From NCBI GenBank assembly GCA_003612525.1, contig RAZD01000015.1:1-64000 (forward strand): DNA of 64,000 nucleotides, given 5' to 3'. The notes under the pieces were generated by a model. It did not search any database, was not told the DNA's origin, and saw only the letters and a program-made list of their open reading frames with translations. The position numbers were made by a program, and so were the translations under genes. Positions 42,010 through 50,441 of the stretch are shown here, piece after piece; position 1 is the stretch's first letter, and each line of letters starts with the position of its first letter. Source of the DNA: a bacterium C-53. GTDB lineage: Bacteria > Bacillota > Clostridia > Lachnospirales > Lachnospiraceae.

Positions 42010-42672
42010 ATGGATATTTCAATCATTGGCGGTGCGGATGGACCGACATCTGTGTTTCTGGCGGGAAAGATTGGGGATGTAATTATCCTTCCGGCATATA
42101 TGATTCTGATTTTGTTTTACGGAATTTATTTTGTAAAAATGCTGTCGCAGAAACGCCAGGGAATTCAGACAAATCAGCTGGGAAAAGGAAAAAATAAGTC
42201 AGTCAGATCGATTGAAACCAAGCTGCGGCTTATGACATGGCTTATTGGGGTGATTCAGGTGTTATCCGTTGTGCTGGATTGGAACAGGGCGGCGGGCGCC
42301 GTAAGAGTAACAGGTGTTATTATCGGGGGATTGGGAGATCTTGTCTTTCTGATTGCAGTGCTGACGATGAAAAACAGCTGGAGGGCCGGGATTCCGGAGA
42401 AGGACAGAACGCAGTTAATCTCCAACGGCATTTACCGATACAGCAGGAATCCTGCATTTCTGGGATTTGATCTGATGTATATTGGAATCCTGCTGATCTG
42501 TTTGAATGGGTTATTGTTTTGCGCAACTGTGTGCGGGGTTGTGCTGCTGCATTTACAGATTCTTCAGGAAGAGAAATATCTAACAGAGGTGTTCGGTGAG
42601 GAGTATATCAGATATCAGAGATGTGTGAGAAGATATTTTGGGAGAAAACAAAGGATTCGACAGAATTTATAG
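42010..42672 (+). CDS. ICMT/PEMT-like membrane methyltransferase with OadB-like N-terminus
   Basis: Membrane protein of 220 aa with about five hydrophobic segments. The C-terminal half matches isoprenylcysteine-carboxyl-methyltransferase-like enzymes: GIYRYSRNPAFLGFD (near 140) and EEKYLTEVFGEEYIRYQ (near 190), which form the SAM-binding region. The first 20 residues, SIIGGADGPTSVF, match the intramembrane signature of the beta subunit of sodium-pumping decarboxylases (OadB), an unrelated family. The remaining OadB domain is absent. The ATG at 42010 follows a strong GGAGGAG. Substrate unknown. The N-terminal match may be a retained fragment, a fusion or a convergent targeting segment. Confidence 0.8.
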   Translation: MDISIIGGADGPTSVFLAGKIGDVIILPAYMILILFYGIYFVKMLSQKRQGIQTNQLGKGKNKSVRSIETKLRLMTWLIGVIQVLSVVLDWNRAAGAVRVTGVIIGGLGDLVFLIAVLTMKNSWRAGIPEKDRTQLISNGIYRYSRNPAFLGFDLMYIGILLICLNGLLFCATVCGVVLLHLQILQEEKYLTEVFGEEYIRYQRCVRRYFGRKQRIRQNL

Positions 42673-42780
42673 GAACAGATCGGATGGAGGATGAGGCGCC
42701 TGGTACTTTTCTGTATCGGGCGTCTCTTCCATTGTTATTATTACAGAAAGGAATTCATATTATGTTGTTGGAAAAAAACA

Positions 42781-42813
42781 GTCTGTCAAAAACAGACATA
42801 ATTATGTTATAAT
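42781..42813 (+). promoter_or_regulatory. Extended -10 promoter with overlapping palindrome
   Basis: TATAAT at 42808-42813 is preceded by TGT (extended -10). The inverted repeat GTCTGT-CAAAA-ACAGAC (42781-42796) covers the -35 area and could be a repressor or activator site for the PrdX-like gene. Confidence 0.55.
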
Positions 42814-42850
42814 AAAAAACAGATGATTCGTGTAAAAATGGGGGATTTAT

Positions 42851-43393
42851 ATGGAACGATACAAAGGAAGACCGGAATCTGCAGAGGGCCGGCTTTTAAA
42901 GGAAATCAGGGTTTACGATCTTTTGGATAAACTGGGAATTGAATACACGCGCACGGACCATGAAGCGGCTATGACAATGGAAGACTGTTATGAAATAGAT
43001 AAGGTTCTGGATATCCTGATCTGTAAGAATCTGTTTTTATGTAACCGGCAGAAGACGGCTTTTTACCTTTTGATGATGCCGGGGGAGAAGTCGTTTAAGA
43101 CAAAAGAGCTTTCGGGCCAGATCGGTTCGGCCAGACTTTCCTTTGCGCCGCCGGAGGCGATGGAGGAACTGCTTGATATTACGCCTGGTTCAGTAAGCGT
43201 TATGGGACTGATGAATGATACGGAAAACAGGGTGAGGCTCCTGGTGGATGAAGATGTGCTGAAGGGTGAATATGTAGGATGCCACCCATGTGTAAACACA
43301 TCGAGCCTGAGGCTTTTGGTGGATGATCTGATACGGAAATTTCTTCCGGCGGTGCATCATGAATATACCATCGTGCATTTAACGGGCGAATGA
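42851..43393 (+). CDS. Aminoacyl-tRNA deacylase, YbaK/ProXp (PrdX-like)
   Basis: Cytoplasmic protein of 180 aa with the YbaK/INS trans-editing fold. The ICKNLFLCNRQKTAFYLLMMPG segment (near 58-78) and the C-terminal EYVGCHPCVNTSSLRL (near 138-153) are typical of the PrdX/ProXp-ala group, which hydrolyses Ala mischarged on tRNA-Pro. In Stickland-fermenting clostridia the gene sits with proline reductase; no such genes are here. It is expressed from the extended -10 promoter at 42808 and precedes feoAB by 74 bp. Confidence 0.87.
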   Translation: MERYKGRPESAEGRLLKEIRVYDLLDKLGIEYTRTDHEAAMTMEDCYEIDKVLDILICKNLFLCNRQKTAFYLLMMPGEKSFKTKELSGQIGSARLSFAPPEAMEELLDITPGSVSVMGLMNDTENRVRLLVDEDVLKGEYVGCHPCVNTSSLRLLVDDLIRKFLPAVHHEYTIVHLTGE

Positions 43394-43467
43394 GAAACGG
43401 GTGAATTTTTTTAGCGAAAATGGTGTTGATATGACAGAAATGTAAAGGAAAAGGAGCAGTAATCATC

Positions 43468-45828
43468 ATGACATTGGCTGATCTTGAGATAGGAAAAGAT
43501 GCGGTGATAAAGGCGGTAAACTGCGGTGAGCTGTCGCTTCGCAAGCATATTCTTGATATGGGGCTTACACCGGGAACGGAGATTACGCTTGTGAAGGTGG
43601 CGCCTATGGGGGACCCGCTCGAAGTGAGGGTAAGAGGGTATGAACTTACACTTCGCAAAGACGATGCCGCCTGTATTTCACTTTCCAATGTGCATGCAGC
43701 ACACGAGCAGGCAAAGAAACGGGAAAGGATAAAGTCGGTAAACCATCCGCACGTGGGAGAAAACGGCATTTATCATGTTGAGAAAAAGGGGGAGGAGCTT
43801 TCAGACACTGAAATTCTGACGTTCGGACTTGCCGGGAATCAGAACTGCGGAAAGACCACTCTTTTTAATCAGCTGACCGGTTCCAATCAGCATGTCGGTA
43901 ATTTTCCCGGTGTGACGGTGGACCGGAAAGACGGAAGCATTCGCAGAATGCAGAATACGAATGTGACGGACCTTCCGGGAGTCTATTCGCTGTCACCGTA
44001 TTCGAGTGAAGAGATTGTGACCAGACAGTTTCTTCTGAATGACAGGCCGAAAGGCATCATTAACATCGTGGATGCTACAAATATAGAACGAAATCTTTAC
44101 CTTACGATGCAGCTTATTGAACTCGGCACGCCGATGGTGCTTGCCTTGAATATGATGGATGAGGTGCGCGAGAACGGTGGCACAATTATGGTGAATCGTC
44201 TGGAGGAACTGCTTGGAATTCCGATTGTGCCGATCTCTGCCGCAAAGAATGAGGGGATTGAGGAGCTGGTTGAGCATGCGGTGCATGTGGCGCGGCACAG
44301 GGAATGTCCCGGCAGAATGGACTTTTGCAATGCGCAGGATGAGACGGGCGGCGCAGCGGTACATAGATGCATCCACGGAATTATTCATCTGATCGAAGAT
44401 CATGCGAAGAAGGCGAGAATTCCGGTTCGTTTTGCGGCGACCAAGCTTGTGGAAGGAGATGAACCGATCTTTGCTGCGCTGAAGCTTGAGGAGAATGAGA
44501 AGGAGATGCTTGAGCACATCATCCTTCAGATGGAGGAAGAGTGCGGCACAGACCGCCAGGCGGCGCTTGCCGATATGCGTTTTAAGTTTATTGAGGATAT
44601 ATGCAGTCAGACGGTGGTCCGGTGCCATGAGAGTAAGGAGCATGAACGAAGTGTGAAGATCGATCGTGTGCTTACCGGGAAATATACGGCGCTTCCGGCA
44701 TTTGTCGGAATTATGGCGTTGATCTTCTATCTGACTTTCGGCGTGATTGGAGCAGCGCTTTCCGGATGGATGGAAACGGCGATTGGCTGGCTTACGGAAA
44801 TTTGTGACAGGGGGCTTACGGCTTACGGCATTAATTCCGTCGTGCATTCGCTTGTAATTGACGGTGTCTTCGCCGGTGTGGGAAGTGTGCTGAGTTTTCT
44901 GCCGGTGATTGTGGTGCTCTTTTTCTTTCTGTCGATACTCGAAGACAGCGGTTATATGGCGCGCGTTGCATTTGTTATGGATAAGATTTTGAGGAAGATC
45001 GGGCTGTCCGGCAGAAGTTTTGTGCCAATGCTGATCGGATTTGGATGTTCGGTGCCGGCGATTATGGCGACAAGGACGCTTCCTTCCGACCGTGACCGGA
45101 AGATGACGATCCTGCTGACGCCATTTATGAGCTGTTCTGCGAAACTTCCGGTATATGCGCTGTTTACGGCGGCATTTTTCCCGGCGCAGCAGGTGTTTGT
45201 GATGGTGGCGCTTTACTTTATTGGAATTGCCGTTGCTGTCCTATTTGCGTTTCTCCTTAAGAATACGGGGTTTAAAGGTGAGCCGGTTCCGTTTGTAATG
45301 GAACTTCCAAATTACAGGCTCCCGAGTCCGAAAAGCGTATGGCAGTTAATCAGCGATAAGGCAAAAGACTTTATTACCAGGGCCTTTACGATTATTTTCC
45401 TCGCATCCATTTTGATCTGGTTTTTGCAGACATTTGATACAAGGCTTAATGTGGTAACCGATTCGGCGGACAGTCTTCTCGCGCTGCTTGGGGGAGTGAT
45501 TGCACCGGTATTTGAACCGCTCGGCTTTGGCGACTGGCGGATTTCCACGGCGCTGATTACCGGATTTACGGCGAAGGAGAGTGTTGTCAGTACGCTGACG
45601 GTTTTGATGGGCGGTTCAACACGGGCGCTTTCCACGATGTTTCAGCCTTTTTCAGCGTTTGTCTTTCTGATCTTTACGCTTCTCTATACGCCTTGTGTGG
45701 CAGCCATTGCCTCTGTAAAAAGAGAGCTTGGCAGCCGTTATGCCTGCGGCGTTGTGGCGTTTCAGTGTGTGATTGCATGGATTGTGGCGTTTATAGTGTA
45801 TGGGATAGGAACGATGATCGGATTATAA
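43468..45828 (+). CDS. feoB: Ferrous iron transporter, FeoA-FeoB fusion
   Basis: Inner-membrane Fe(II) transporter of 786 aa. An N-terminal FeoA-type SH3 domain (about 1-75, with GLTPGTEITLVKVAPMGDP) is fused to FeoB. The G domain has G1 GNQNCGKTT (Gln where Pro is common), the G2 region GVTVDRK, G3 DLPGVYSL and G4 NMMD. A helical GDI-like domain follows, and then the membrane part with two Gate motifs (GFGCSVPAIMATR and GFTAKESVVSTL) and the conserved CxxK region. Iron-starved anaerobes use it for iron import. A 46-aa Cys-rich peptide is encoded 15 bp downstream. Confidence 0.96.
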   Translation: MTLADLEIGKDAVIKAVNCGELSLRKHILDMGLTPGTEITLVKVAPMGDPLEVRVRGYELTLRKDDAACISLSNVHAAHEQAKKRERIKSVNHPHVGENGIYHVEKKGEELSDTEILTFGLAGNQNCGKTTLFNQLTGSNQHVGNFPGVTVDRKDGSIRRMQNTNVTDLPGVYSLSPYSSEEIVTRQFLLNDRPKGIINIVDATNIERNLYLTMQLIELGTPMVLALNMMDEVRENGGTIMVNRLEELLGIPIVPISAAKNEGIEELVEHAVHVARHRECPGRMDFCNAQDETGGAAVHRCIHGIIHLIEDHAKKARIPVRFAATKLVEGDEPIFAALKLEENEKEMLEHIILQMEEECGTDRQAALADMRFKFIEDICSQTVVRCHESKEHERSVKIDRVLTGKYTALPAFVGIMALIFYLTFGVIGAALSGWMETAIGWLTEICDRGLTAYGINSVVHSLVIDGVFAGVGSVLSFLPVIVVLFFFLSILEDSGYMARVAFVMDKILRKIGLSGRSFVPMLIGFGCSVPAIMATRTLPSDRDRKMTILLTPFMSCSAKLPVYALFTAAFFPAQQVFVMVALYFIGIAVAVLFAFLLKNTGFKGEPVPFVMELPNYRLPSPKSVWQLISDKAKDFITRAFTIIFLASILIWFLQTFDTRLNVVTDSADSLLALLGGVIAPVFEPLGFGDWRISTALITGFTAKESVVSTLTVLMGGSTRALSTMFQPFSAFVFLIFTLLYTPCVAAIASVKRELGSRYACGVVAFQCVIAWIVAFIVYGIGTMIGL

Positions 45829-45843
45829 GGAGGAAGTGTGAAC

Positions 45844-45984
45844 ATGAATTTGCAGAGCGTACTGATTCTTATATTACTCGGCATATGGGCCGCAACAGCC
45901 GTTTTTATCAACCGAAAGAGAGGATGCGGCGGCTGTTGCAAAGACTGCCGTAAATGTACAGGAGGAAAGAATTCCTGCCTATGA
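45844..45984 (+). CDS. FeoB-associated Cys-rich membrane peptide, 46 aa
   Basis: Small protein with one N-terminal membrane helix (about 4-22) followed by a basic stretch and a cysteine cluster, CGGCCKDCRKC, plus a last Cys near the C-terminus. This is the pattern of the FeoB-associated family (PF12669) that follows feoB in many Firmicutes and may help the pump, as FeoC does in proteobacteria. The ATG at 45844 follows AAGGAGGAAG. Its stop overlaps the end of the convergent thiT gene by a few bases. Confidence 0.88.
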   Translation: MNLQSVLILILLGIWAATAVFINRKRGCGGCCKDCRKCTGGKNSCL

Positions 45985-46641
45985 ATTTGCCATTGCTTTT
46001 ATGCTGCCGAGACCCTTTATAACTGCGGGAGTGAGCAGAAGCGCGCAGGTGGCGGCAAGCTCCGGGACGATGTAAGAAGCGTTATAGCCCAGGGTATATA
46101 CCAGTGGATTCATACTTTCCGGCGCATAATTGGCAAAGAAAATATACCCTGAGAGTACATGGCAGATATAACGTCCGAAGACGCCAAGTGCGTATCCGGT
46201 TATCAGCCCATACTTTTTCCGTGCAAGGAATCCTGACAGGCCCAGCATGCCGAACGCAAGCGGGTAGTCGAGAAGCACCTGCAGCGGATGATAAATGTAC
46301 GGCTGCATAATGAGTTGGAGGATGCCATAAGCGATACCTGTTGTGATGCCGGCAGAGGGACCATAAAGAAATCCGATCAGGCTGACAAAAAACATACTAA
46401 ACAGGGTAATGGAGCCTCCGAAGGGAAGCGCGGCAAATTTGATATACGATGTAATCGTGGCGAGCGCTATGGCAGCGGCGCAGAACACAAGCCGCTTTGT
46501 GCCGTTTTGCACATCTTTTTTCCGACCGAAAGCGGCGGTGGATAAGAGAATGGCGGCAAGAATTACCGCGAGTGCAATGTACCCGGCGGGTGTCAGAATA
46601 TATTCGACATCATCGGCCGAGTAAGTAAAAAAGAATGACAT
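45979..46641 (-). CDS. thiT: Thiamine ECF transporter S component ThiT
   Basis: Integral membrane vitamin-binding protein of 220 aa with six helices. The ThiT signature appears as TSYIKFAALPFGGSITLFSM (near 63-82) and QPYIYHPLQVLLDYPLAFG (near 112-130), which form the thiamine site. A TPP riboswitch lies upstream on the same strand, confirming the substrate. ThiT shares ATPase and T subunits with other ECF transporters; the set at 38889-41430 is one candidate, though group II EcfAAT encoded elsewhere is more usual. Confidence 0.96.
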   Translation of the reverse strand: MSFFFTYSADDVEYILTPAGYIALAVILAAILLSTAAFGRKKDVQNGTKRLVFCAAAIALATITSYIKFAALPFGGSITLFSMFFVSLIGFLYGPSAGITTGIAYGILQLIMQPYIYHPLQVLLDYPLAFGMLGLSGFLARKKYGLITGYALGVFGRYICHVLSGYIFFANYAPESMNPLVYTLGYNASYIVPELAATCALLLTPAVIKGLGSIKAMANS

Positions 46642-46670
46642 AAAAAAACCTCCTTTGTCTGCACAGGAGG
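46642..46670 (-). promoter_or_regulatory. Shine-Dalgarno-sequestering hairpin of thiT
   Basis: On the minus strand CCTCCT (46665-46670) can pair with the AGGAGG ribosome site (46649-46654), and seven Ts follow before the ATG. It can act as an off-switch for translation or as a terminator for the TPP riboswitch. A second stem, GGATATTGG/CCAATATCC (46692-46725), lies between aptamer and this hairpin. Confidence 0.65.
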
Positions 46671-46736
46671 AGGGCTTTAATTCAATGTAAGGGATATTGG
46701 CACAGAAATATACCTACCAATATCCTCAACATTGCT

Positions 46737-46821
46737 GCTTGCCTACGCCGGCATTATCCGGTTCAGGTCATGAGGGTCAGCCACGGTATGCGGCAGTCTC
46801 AGCACTAAGCTCCCCTAGCAC
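46737..46821 (-). ncRNA. TPP riboswitch (THI element)
   Basis: On the minus strand the conserved core is complete: GGGGAGC near the 5' end, GCTGAGA, ACCCTCATGACCTGAACCGG and TAATGCCGGCGTAGG-CAAGC. These are the pyrimidine- and pyrophosphate-binding helices of the TPP aptamer. It lies between a strong promoter and thiT, so thiamine pyrophosphate should switch off thiamine import. Confidence 0.95.
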
Positions 46822-46871
46822 GTAATTGAGTTTTGAATAGTGTGTCATATAGAATACATATCGACTATTTA

Positions 46872-46900
46872 ACTATATAATTTTCGAGGTAGAATGTCAA
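46872..46900 (-). promoter_or_regulatory. Promoter for the TPP riboswitch-thiT transcript
   Basis: On the minus strand TTGACA (46895-46900) and TATAGT (46872-46877) have a 17-bp spacer. Confidence 0.82.
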
Positions 46901-46969
46901 GAGGGAACAAAAATTCCCTTTGGTTTCCGTAGTACTTTTTGTGATGAAATATCAAATGAGGGGTGTAGG

Positions 46970-47743
46970 ATGACGGATAAAAAACAAACGGTATTTTTTG
47001 AGCATATTTTGGGAATTTTTATGGTTTTTGGCGTGCGTGAACTGGCCGGAGCGCTGGCGCGGGCGGTATGGGCGCTTTTCTTCCAAAAGACGGGGAATGA
47101 GGAGGCAGCCGGCCTGTGCATAACAGGAATTACAGCGTTATTCATGCTTTTTGCGCTTTGGCCGTTGTACTGCATAAGGATTGGAAGAGAGAAGGAACAC
47201 AACCTTTTGAATCGTCGAACAGCAGACTGGATTCTGTTGATTCCTTTTGGCATCTGTACGGCGCTGGGACTCAATCAGTTTATGAATCTTCTGCATCTTA
47301 CGGAGATTAAGGGAAGTTATGAGGCAACAAGGCAGGTCTTATTTTCAGGGACAAGGGTGATTTCGCTTCTGATACTCGGCTTTGCCGTGCCGATAGCGGA
47401 GGAATTGATGTTCCGAGGTCTTATTTTCAGGCATTTAAAATCTTTCATGGGAAGAAAAACAGCAATTGTTCTGTCAGCGCTGCTTTTCGGAATGTATCAT
47501 GGAAATATGGTGCAGGGTATTTATGCATTTTTAATGGGATTTCTGCTTGTATGGGTCTATGAGCGGTTTGGAAGTATTTTTGCCCCTGTTCTTTTTCATT
47601 GCGCTGCAAATAGTTTCGTCTATCTTGCAGCGGATGTGGAAGTGCTGGGACAAAGCGGTGGAATCGTTGTTTCCTGTGCGCTGGGGATGGCAGGAGCAGT
47701 GTTTATTTTTATGCATTATTATCAAAAAAATAATAATATATAA
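46970..47743 (+). CDS. CPBP family intramembrane metalloprotease
   Basis: Integral membrane protein of 257 aa with about seven helices. The CPBP (CAAX-protease/bacteriocin-processing) motifs are present: Glu144-Glu145 in AEELMFRG, FGMYHGN with its His near 171, and LFHCAAN with a second His near 205. Members process or protect against peptides or cleave prenylated proteins in eukaryotes; bacterial substrates are mostly unknown. No bacteriocin gene is adjacent. It is transcribed divergently from the thiT riboswitch. Confidence 0.9.
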   Translation: MTDKKQTVFFEHILGIFMVFGVRELAGALARAVWALFFQKTGNEEAAGLCITGITALFMLFALWPLYCIRIGREKEHNLLNRRTADWILLIPFGICTALGLNQFMNLLHLTEIKGSYEATRQVLFSGTRVISLLILGFAVPIAEELMFRGLIFRHLKSFMGRKTAIVLSALLFGMYHGNMVQGIYAFLMGFLLVWVYERFGSIFAPVLFHCAANSFVYLAADVEVLGQSGGIVVSCALGMAGAVFIFMHYYQKNNNI

Positions 47744-47761
47744 AATTTTTTTATAAAATAA

Positions 47762-47790
47762 TTGTATAAGAGTATATTTTTATGTATAAT
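47762..47790 (+). promoter_or_regulatory. Promoter for chemoreceptor with structured leader
   Basis: TTGTAT at 47762-47767 and TATAAT at 47785-47790 with a 17-bp spacer. Transcription should start near 47797, giving a leader of about 130 nt. Confidence 0.75.
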
Positions 47791-47800
47791 TAAATTTGAA

Positions 47801-47881
47801 GTTGTGTCCAAAAGGCGGAAATGCCGCAATTAGTTTTGTGTAATATGACGACTGGTTTTCACCAGCACCTTTTGCCCCAAC
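47801..47881 (+). promoter_or_regulatory. Candidate structured 5' leader (three-way junction)
   Basis: GTTG (47801-47804) pairs with CAAC (47878-47881) and CAAAAGG (47809-47815) with CCTTTTG (47868-47874), closing a domain. Inside are a short CGG/CCG hairpin with loop AAATG (47816-47826) and CTGG/CCAG (47852-47865). The fold begins 4 nt after the predicted start. It does not match the riboswitch classes I know, including the c-di-GMP types often found before chemoreceptors. Confidence 0.4.
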
Positions 47882-47928
47882 ATCATCAGTAACAAGAAGA
47901 ACATTCAGCATATACAGGAGAAGAATTT

Positions 47929-49623
47929 ATGGGAAAAAAAGAGAGCGGGATACCAGGAAAAAAGAGTCAGGCAGCTCAGCTTCGACGGCTGGTGCGACAG
48001 GCAGGGATATCGGTTGTTACGGGAATCGTGCTGCTGGTTGGGTTTATTGCGTTTAATATAGGTATGCTGAGTATACATAAAGCACAGCTTAACACAACCG
48101 TGGCGCTGAATCAATATCGCATCGGTTCCAAGACATTGACGTACAATATCCAGTCCTATGCTGTTACGGGAGAACAGGAATATTATGATGGTTATATGCG
48201 GGAACTGAATGAGGACCGCAACCGTGAGCTGGCAATTGAGACATTGGAGGGCTGTGATATTACGGATGAAGAGTGGGACAGCCTGAATCAGATTGCATCG
48301 ATGTCGGAGCATCTTGTACCGCTGGAAAAGCAGGCGATTGCCTATGTGCAGGAGGGAAAACTGGAAGATGCGAAAGCATGTGTATTCAGTCAGGAATACG
48401 GCAATGCGGTGGAACAGATTAATCAACAGACCGACGACACAATTCTTGCTATTTTAGACAGAAAGGATAAGGGGCAGGCTGGTTTTCAGATCTTGCAGCT
48501 TCTTTCTGAAGTATTGTTTGCAGTATCCTTTTTGTATGTAGTCGGAGAATTCGTCAAGACGATAAAGTTCTCGGAAAAGGAGCTTCTTGAGCCAATACAG
48601 AAGGTGTCCGATCAGATGGCAGTGCTTGCGGAGGGTAACTTCCATACGGAGCTTGCGCTGGAAGAAGATGAGAGTGAAGTCGGAACGATGGTTGCATCGA
48701 TTGCCTTCATGAAAAAGAACCTGCTCGGCATGGTGGAAGAAATTACAAAGACGCTGGAGCTGATGGGAAATGGCGATTATAATATACGGATTCAACAGGA
48801 ATATGTAGGGGAATTTGTGACGATCAAGGATTCTTTCCTGTTAATCGGAGAGAAAATGAGAGATACGCTGTCAACGATCCGCAATGTATCCGGACAAATC
48901 GACAGCGGGTCAGAACAGCTGGCATGTGCGGCGCAGGATCTTGCGGAGAGCTGTACTACGCAGGCTACACAGGTGTCTGAGCTTATGACTGTGTTTGAGG
49001 GTATGACGAAGAGCGTGGAAGAGAATACACGCGAAGCGGAAGAATCTGCGAAAATGGCTTCGGCTGCCGGTGTAACGCTTGCAAAAGGCAATCAGAAATT
49101 GCAGGAACTGAAAGATGCAATTCAGGAGATCAGTGATTGTTCAGAACAGATTGGTACGATTATAGGGGCGATTGAAGAGATTGCTTCCCAGACGAATTTG
49201 TTGGCGTTAAATGCGGCGATCGAGGCTGCGAGAGCAGGCGAGGCAGGAAAAGGATTTGCGGTTGTGGCGGAGCAGGTAAAGAATCTGGCGAATGAATCGG
49301 CGAAAGCGGCAGGAAAGACAACGGAACTGATCGAAACAACAGTCTCTGTTATGGATAAGAGTATCGTGATCGCAGATGAGACGGCGGCGAATATGAATGA
49401 AGTAATGGTAGATGCAAAGGCTGCGACGGAGAAGATGCAGCAGATCGTGCAGATGCTGGAACAGAATGCATCACGTATGCGTGATATGAACGAAAATATT
49501 GCACAGGTATCTTTCGCTGTTGATAATAATTCAGCGACTTCGGAGGAGACGGCTGCAGTCAGCGAGGAGCAGAAAGCACAGGTTGAGACAATGGTTGATC
49601 TGATGAGCCAGTTTAAAATATAA
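47929..49623 (+). CDS. Methyl-accepting chemotaxis protein
   Basis: Membrane chemoreceptor of 564 aa. Helix 1 is at about 26-47. A four-helix-bundle-type sensor domain follows (about 48-185), then helix 2 (about 188-210), a HAMP domain (about 215-270) and a long coiled-coil signalling domain. The conserved hairpin tip [34 protein letters not shown] centres near 430 and would bind CheA and CheW. No C-terminal CheR-tether pentapeptide is present. No che or flagellar genes are in the window. The ligand is unknown. Confidence 0.94.
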   Translation: MGKKESGIPGKKSQAAQLRRLVRQAGISVVTGIVLLVGFIAFNIGMLSIHKAQLNTTVALNQYRIGSKTLTYNIQSYAVTGEQEYYDGYMRELNEDRNRELAIETLEGCDITDEEWDSLNQIASMSEHLVPLEKQAIAYVQEGKLEDAKACVFSQEYGNAVEQINQQTDDTILAILDRKDKGQAGFQILQLLSEVLFAVSFLYVVGEFVKTIKFSEKELLEPIQKVSDQMAVLAEGNFHTELALEEDESEVGTMVASIAFMKKNLLGMVEEITKTLELMGNGDYNIRIQQEYVGEFVTIKDSFLLIGEKMRDTLSTIRNVSGQIDSGSEQLACAAQDLAESCTTQATQVSELMTVFEGMTKSVEENTREAEESAKMASAAGVTLAKGNQKLQELKDAIQEISDCSEQIGTIIGAIEEIASQTNLLALNAAIEAARAGEAGKGFAVVAEQVKNLANESAKAAGKTTELIETTVSVMDKSIVIADETAANMNEVMVDAKAATEKMQQIVQMLEQNASRMRDMNENIAQVSFAVDNNSATSEETAAVSEEQKAQVETMVDLMSQFKI

Positions 49624-49673
49624 TGCGGCAGTTTCGCAGAGAGTGAAATTACGGGTAGAAATGATGTGCAGGC

Positions 49674-49723
49674 AAAACGTCTGCCGGGTATGACAGAAAT
49701 GTTGTTTCCGGCAGGCGTTTTTT
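49674..49723 (+). terminator. Terminator of the chemoreceptor gene
   Basis: A 14-bp stem pairs AAAACGTCTGCCGG (49674-49687) with CCGGCAGGCGTTTT (49708-49721) with one G-T pair, followed by further Ts. Confidence 0.85.
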
Positions 49724-49791
49724 GATAAGCAAAGAGACACATAAAAGTAAAATTAATTTCTCGCAGGGATTTTCTGCATTCTGCAATTCCG

Positions 49792-49821
49792 TTCTTGTGA
49801 TTTTGCTCATTTGTGTATAAT
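49792..49821 (+). promoter_or_regulatory. Promoter for thioesterase gene
   Basis: TATAAT at 49816-49821 with a weak TTCTTG -35 box at 49792-49797 (18-bp spacer) and TG next to the -10. The ATG is 39 bp downstream. Confidence 0.5.
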
Positions 49822-49859
49822 ATAGAAAACGGACTGTGAAGAAAAGAGGAGACGAAACG

Positions 49860-50327
49860 ATGGAAAAAACAGTGTCAGAATCCAGAATAGAACAGGTATA
49901 CCAGATTCGCCCGGAGCATTTAAACGGTGCGGGGAGATTATTTGGCGGAAAATTAATGGAGTGGATTGACGAACTGGCGGCGCTTGTTGGCATCAGGCAC
50001 TCGCAGCACAATGTTATCACAGCTTCGGTGGACAATTTGAGATTTATCAGAGGCGCGTATCAAAGCGATTTAATTGTTTTAATCGGGAGAATCACATACG
50101 TAGGCAACACTTCTATGGAGGTGAGGGTAGACACGTATATTGAAAGCTTTGAGGGCATAAGAAAGCCCATAAACAGGGCTTATTTAACATTAGTTGCAGT
50201 GGACAAAGCGGGGAATCCTGTGAAAGTGCCGGGATTGATTGTTCAAACAGAGTCTGAGAGGGCCGAGTGGGAAGCCGGAATCAGGAGATGCAGCATGCGC
50301 AGACAGAGGAAAGAAGAGGGATTTTAA
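49860..50327 (+). CDS. Hotdog-fold acyl-CoA thioesterase
   Basis: Cytoplasmic thioesterase of 155 aa of the YciA/BACH type. [20 protein letters not shown] (near 22-41) is the hotdog helix with the catalytic-site Asp, and [18 protein letters not shown] (near 78-95) is the following strand pair. It hydrolyses acyl-CoA to free acid and CoA; chain length is unknown. The ATG at 49860 has GAGGAG upstream; a GTG eight codons earlier does not. It is transcribed alone. Confidence 0.9.
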   Translation: MEKTVSESRIEQVYQIRPEHLNGAGRLFGGKLMEWIDELAALVGIRHSQHNVITASVDNLRFIRGAYQSDLIVLIGRITYVGNTSMEVRVDTYIESFEGIRKPINRAYLTLVAVDKAGNPVKVPGLIVQTESERAEWEAGIRRCSMRRQRKEEGF

Positions 50328-50382
50328 AGACAGGCTTCCCAGAAACGGAAAGGAATCATTTATTGTCGGTATAAAAATAAAG

Positions 50383-50412
50383 TTGGCATATACTGGGAAT
50401 CTATGCTAAAAT
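50383..50412 (+). promoter_or_regulatory. Promoter for LacI-family regulator
   Basis: TTGGCA at 50383-50388 and TAAAAT at 50407-50412 with an 18-bp spacer and TGC before the -10. No copy of the operators found at 51663-51705 is present here, so autoregulation is not indicated. Confidence 0.65.
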
Positions 50413-50441
50413 AAAGAAAAATGAGTAAAGGATTACCCGAT

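Noticed and set aside
42673-42780. Terminator after the membrane methyltransferase (GAGGCGCC/GGGCGTCTC near 42693-42726)
   Set aside because: The stem needs a G-T pair, has a 17-nt loop and lacks a T run, so it was not listed as a feature.
47801-47881. c-di-GMP-I or -II riboswitch before the chemoreceptor
   Set aside because: The conserved core and tetraloop/receptor features of those classes were not found; only a generic structured leader is claimed.
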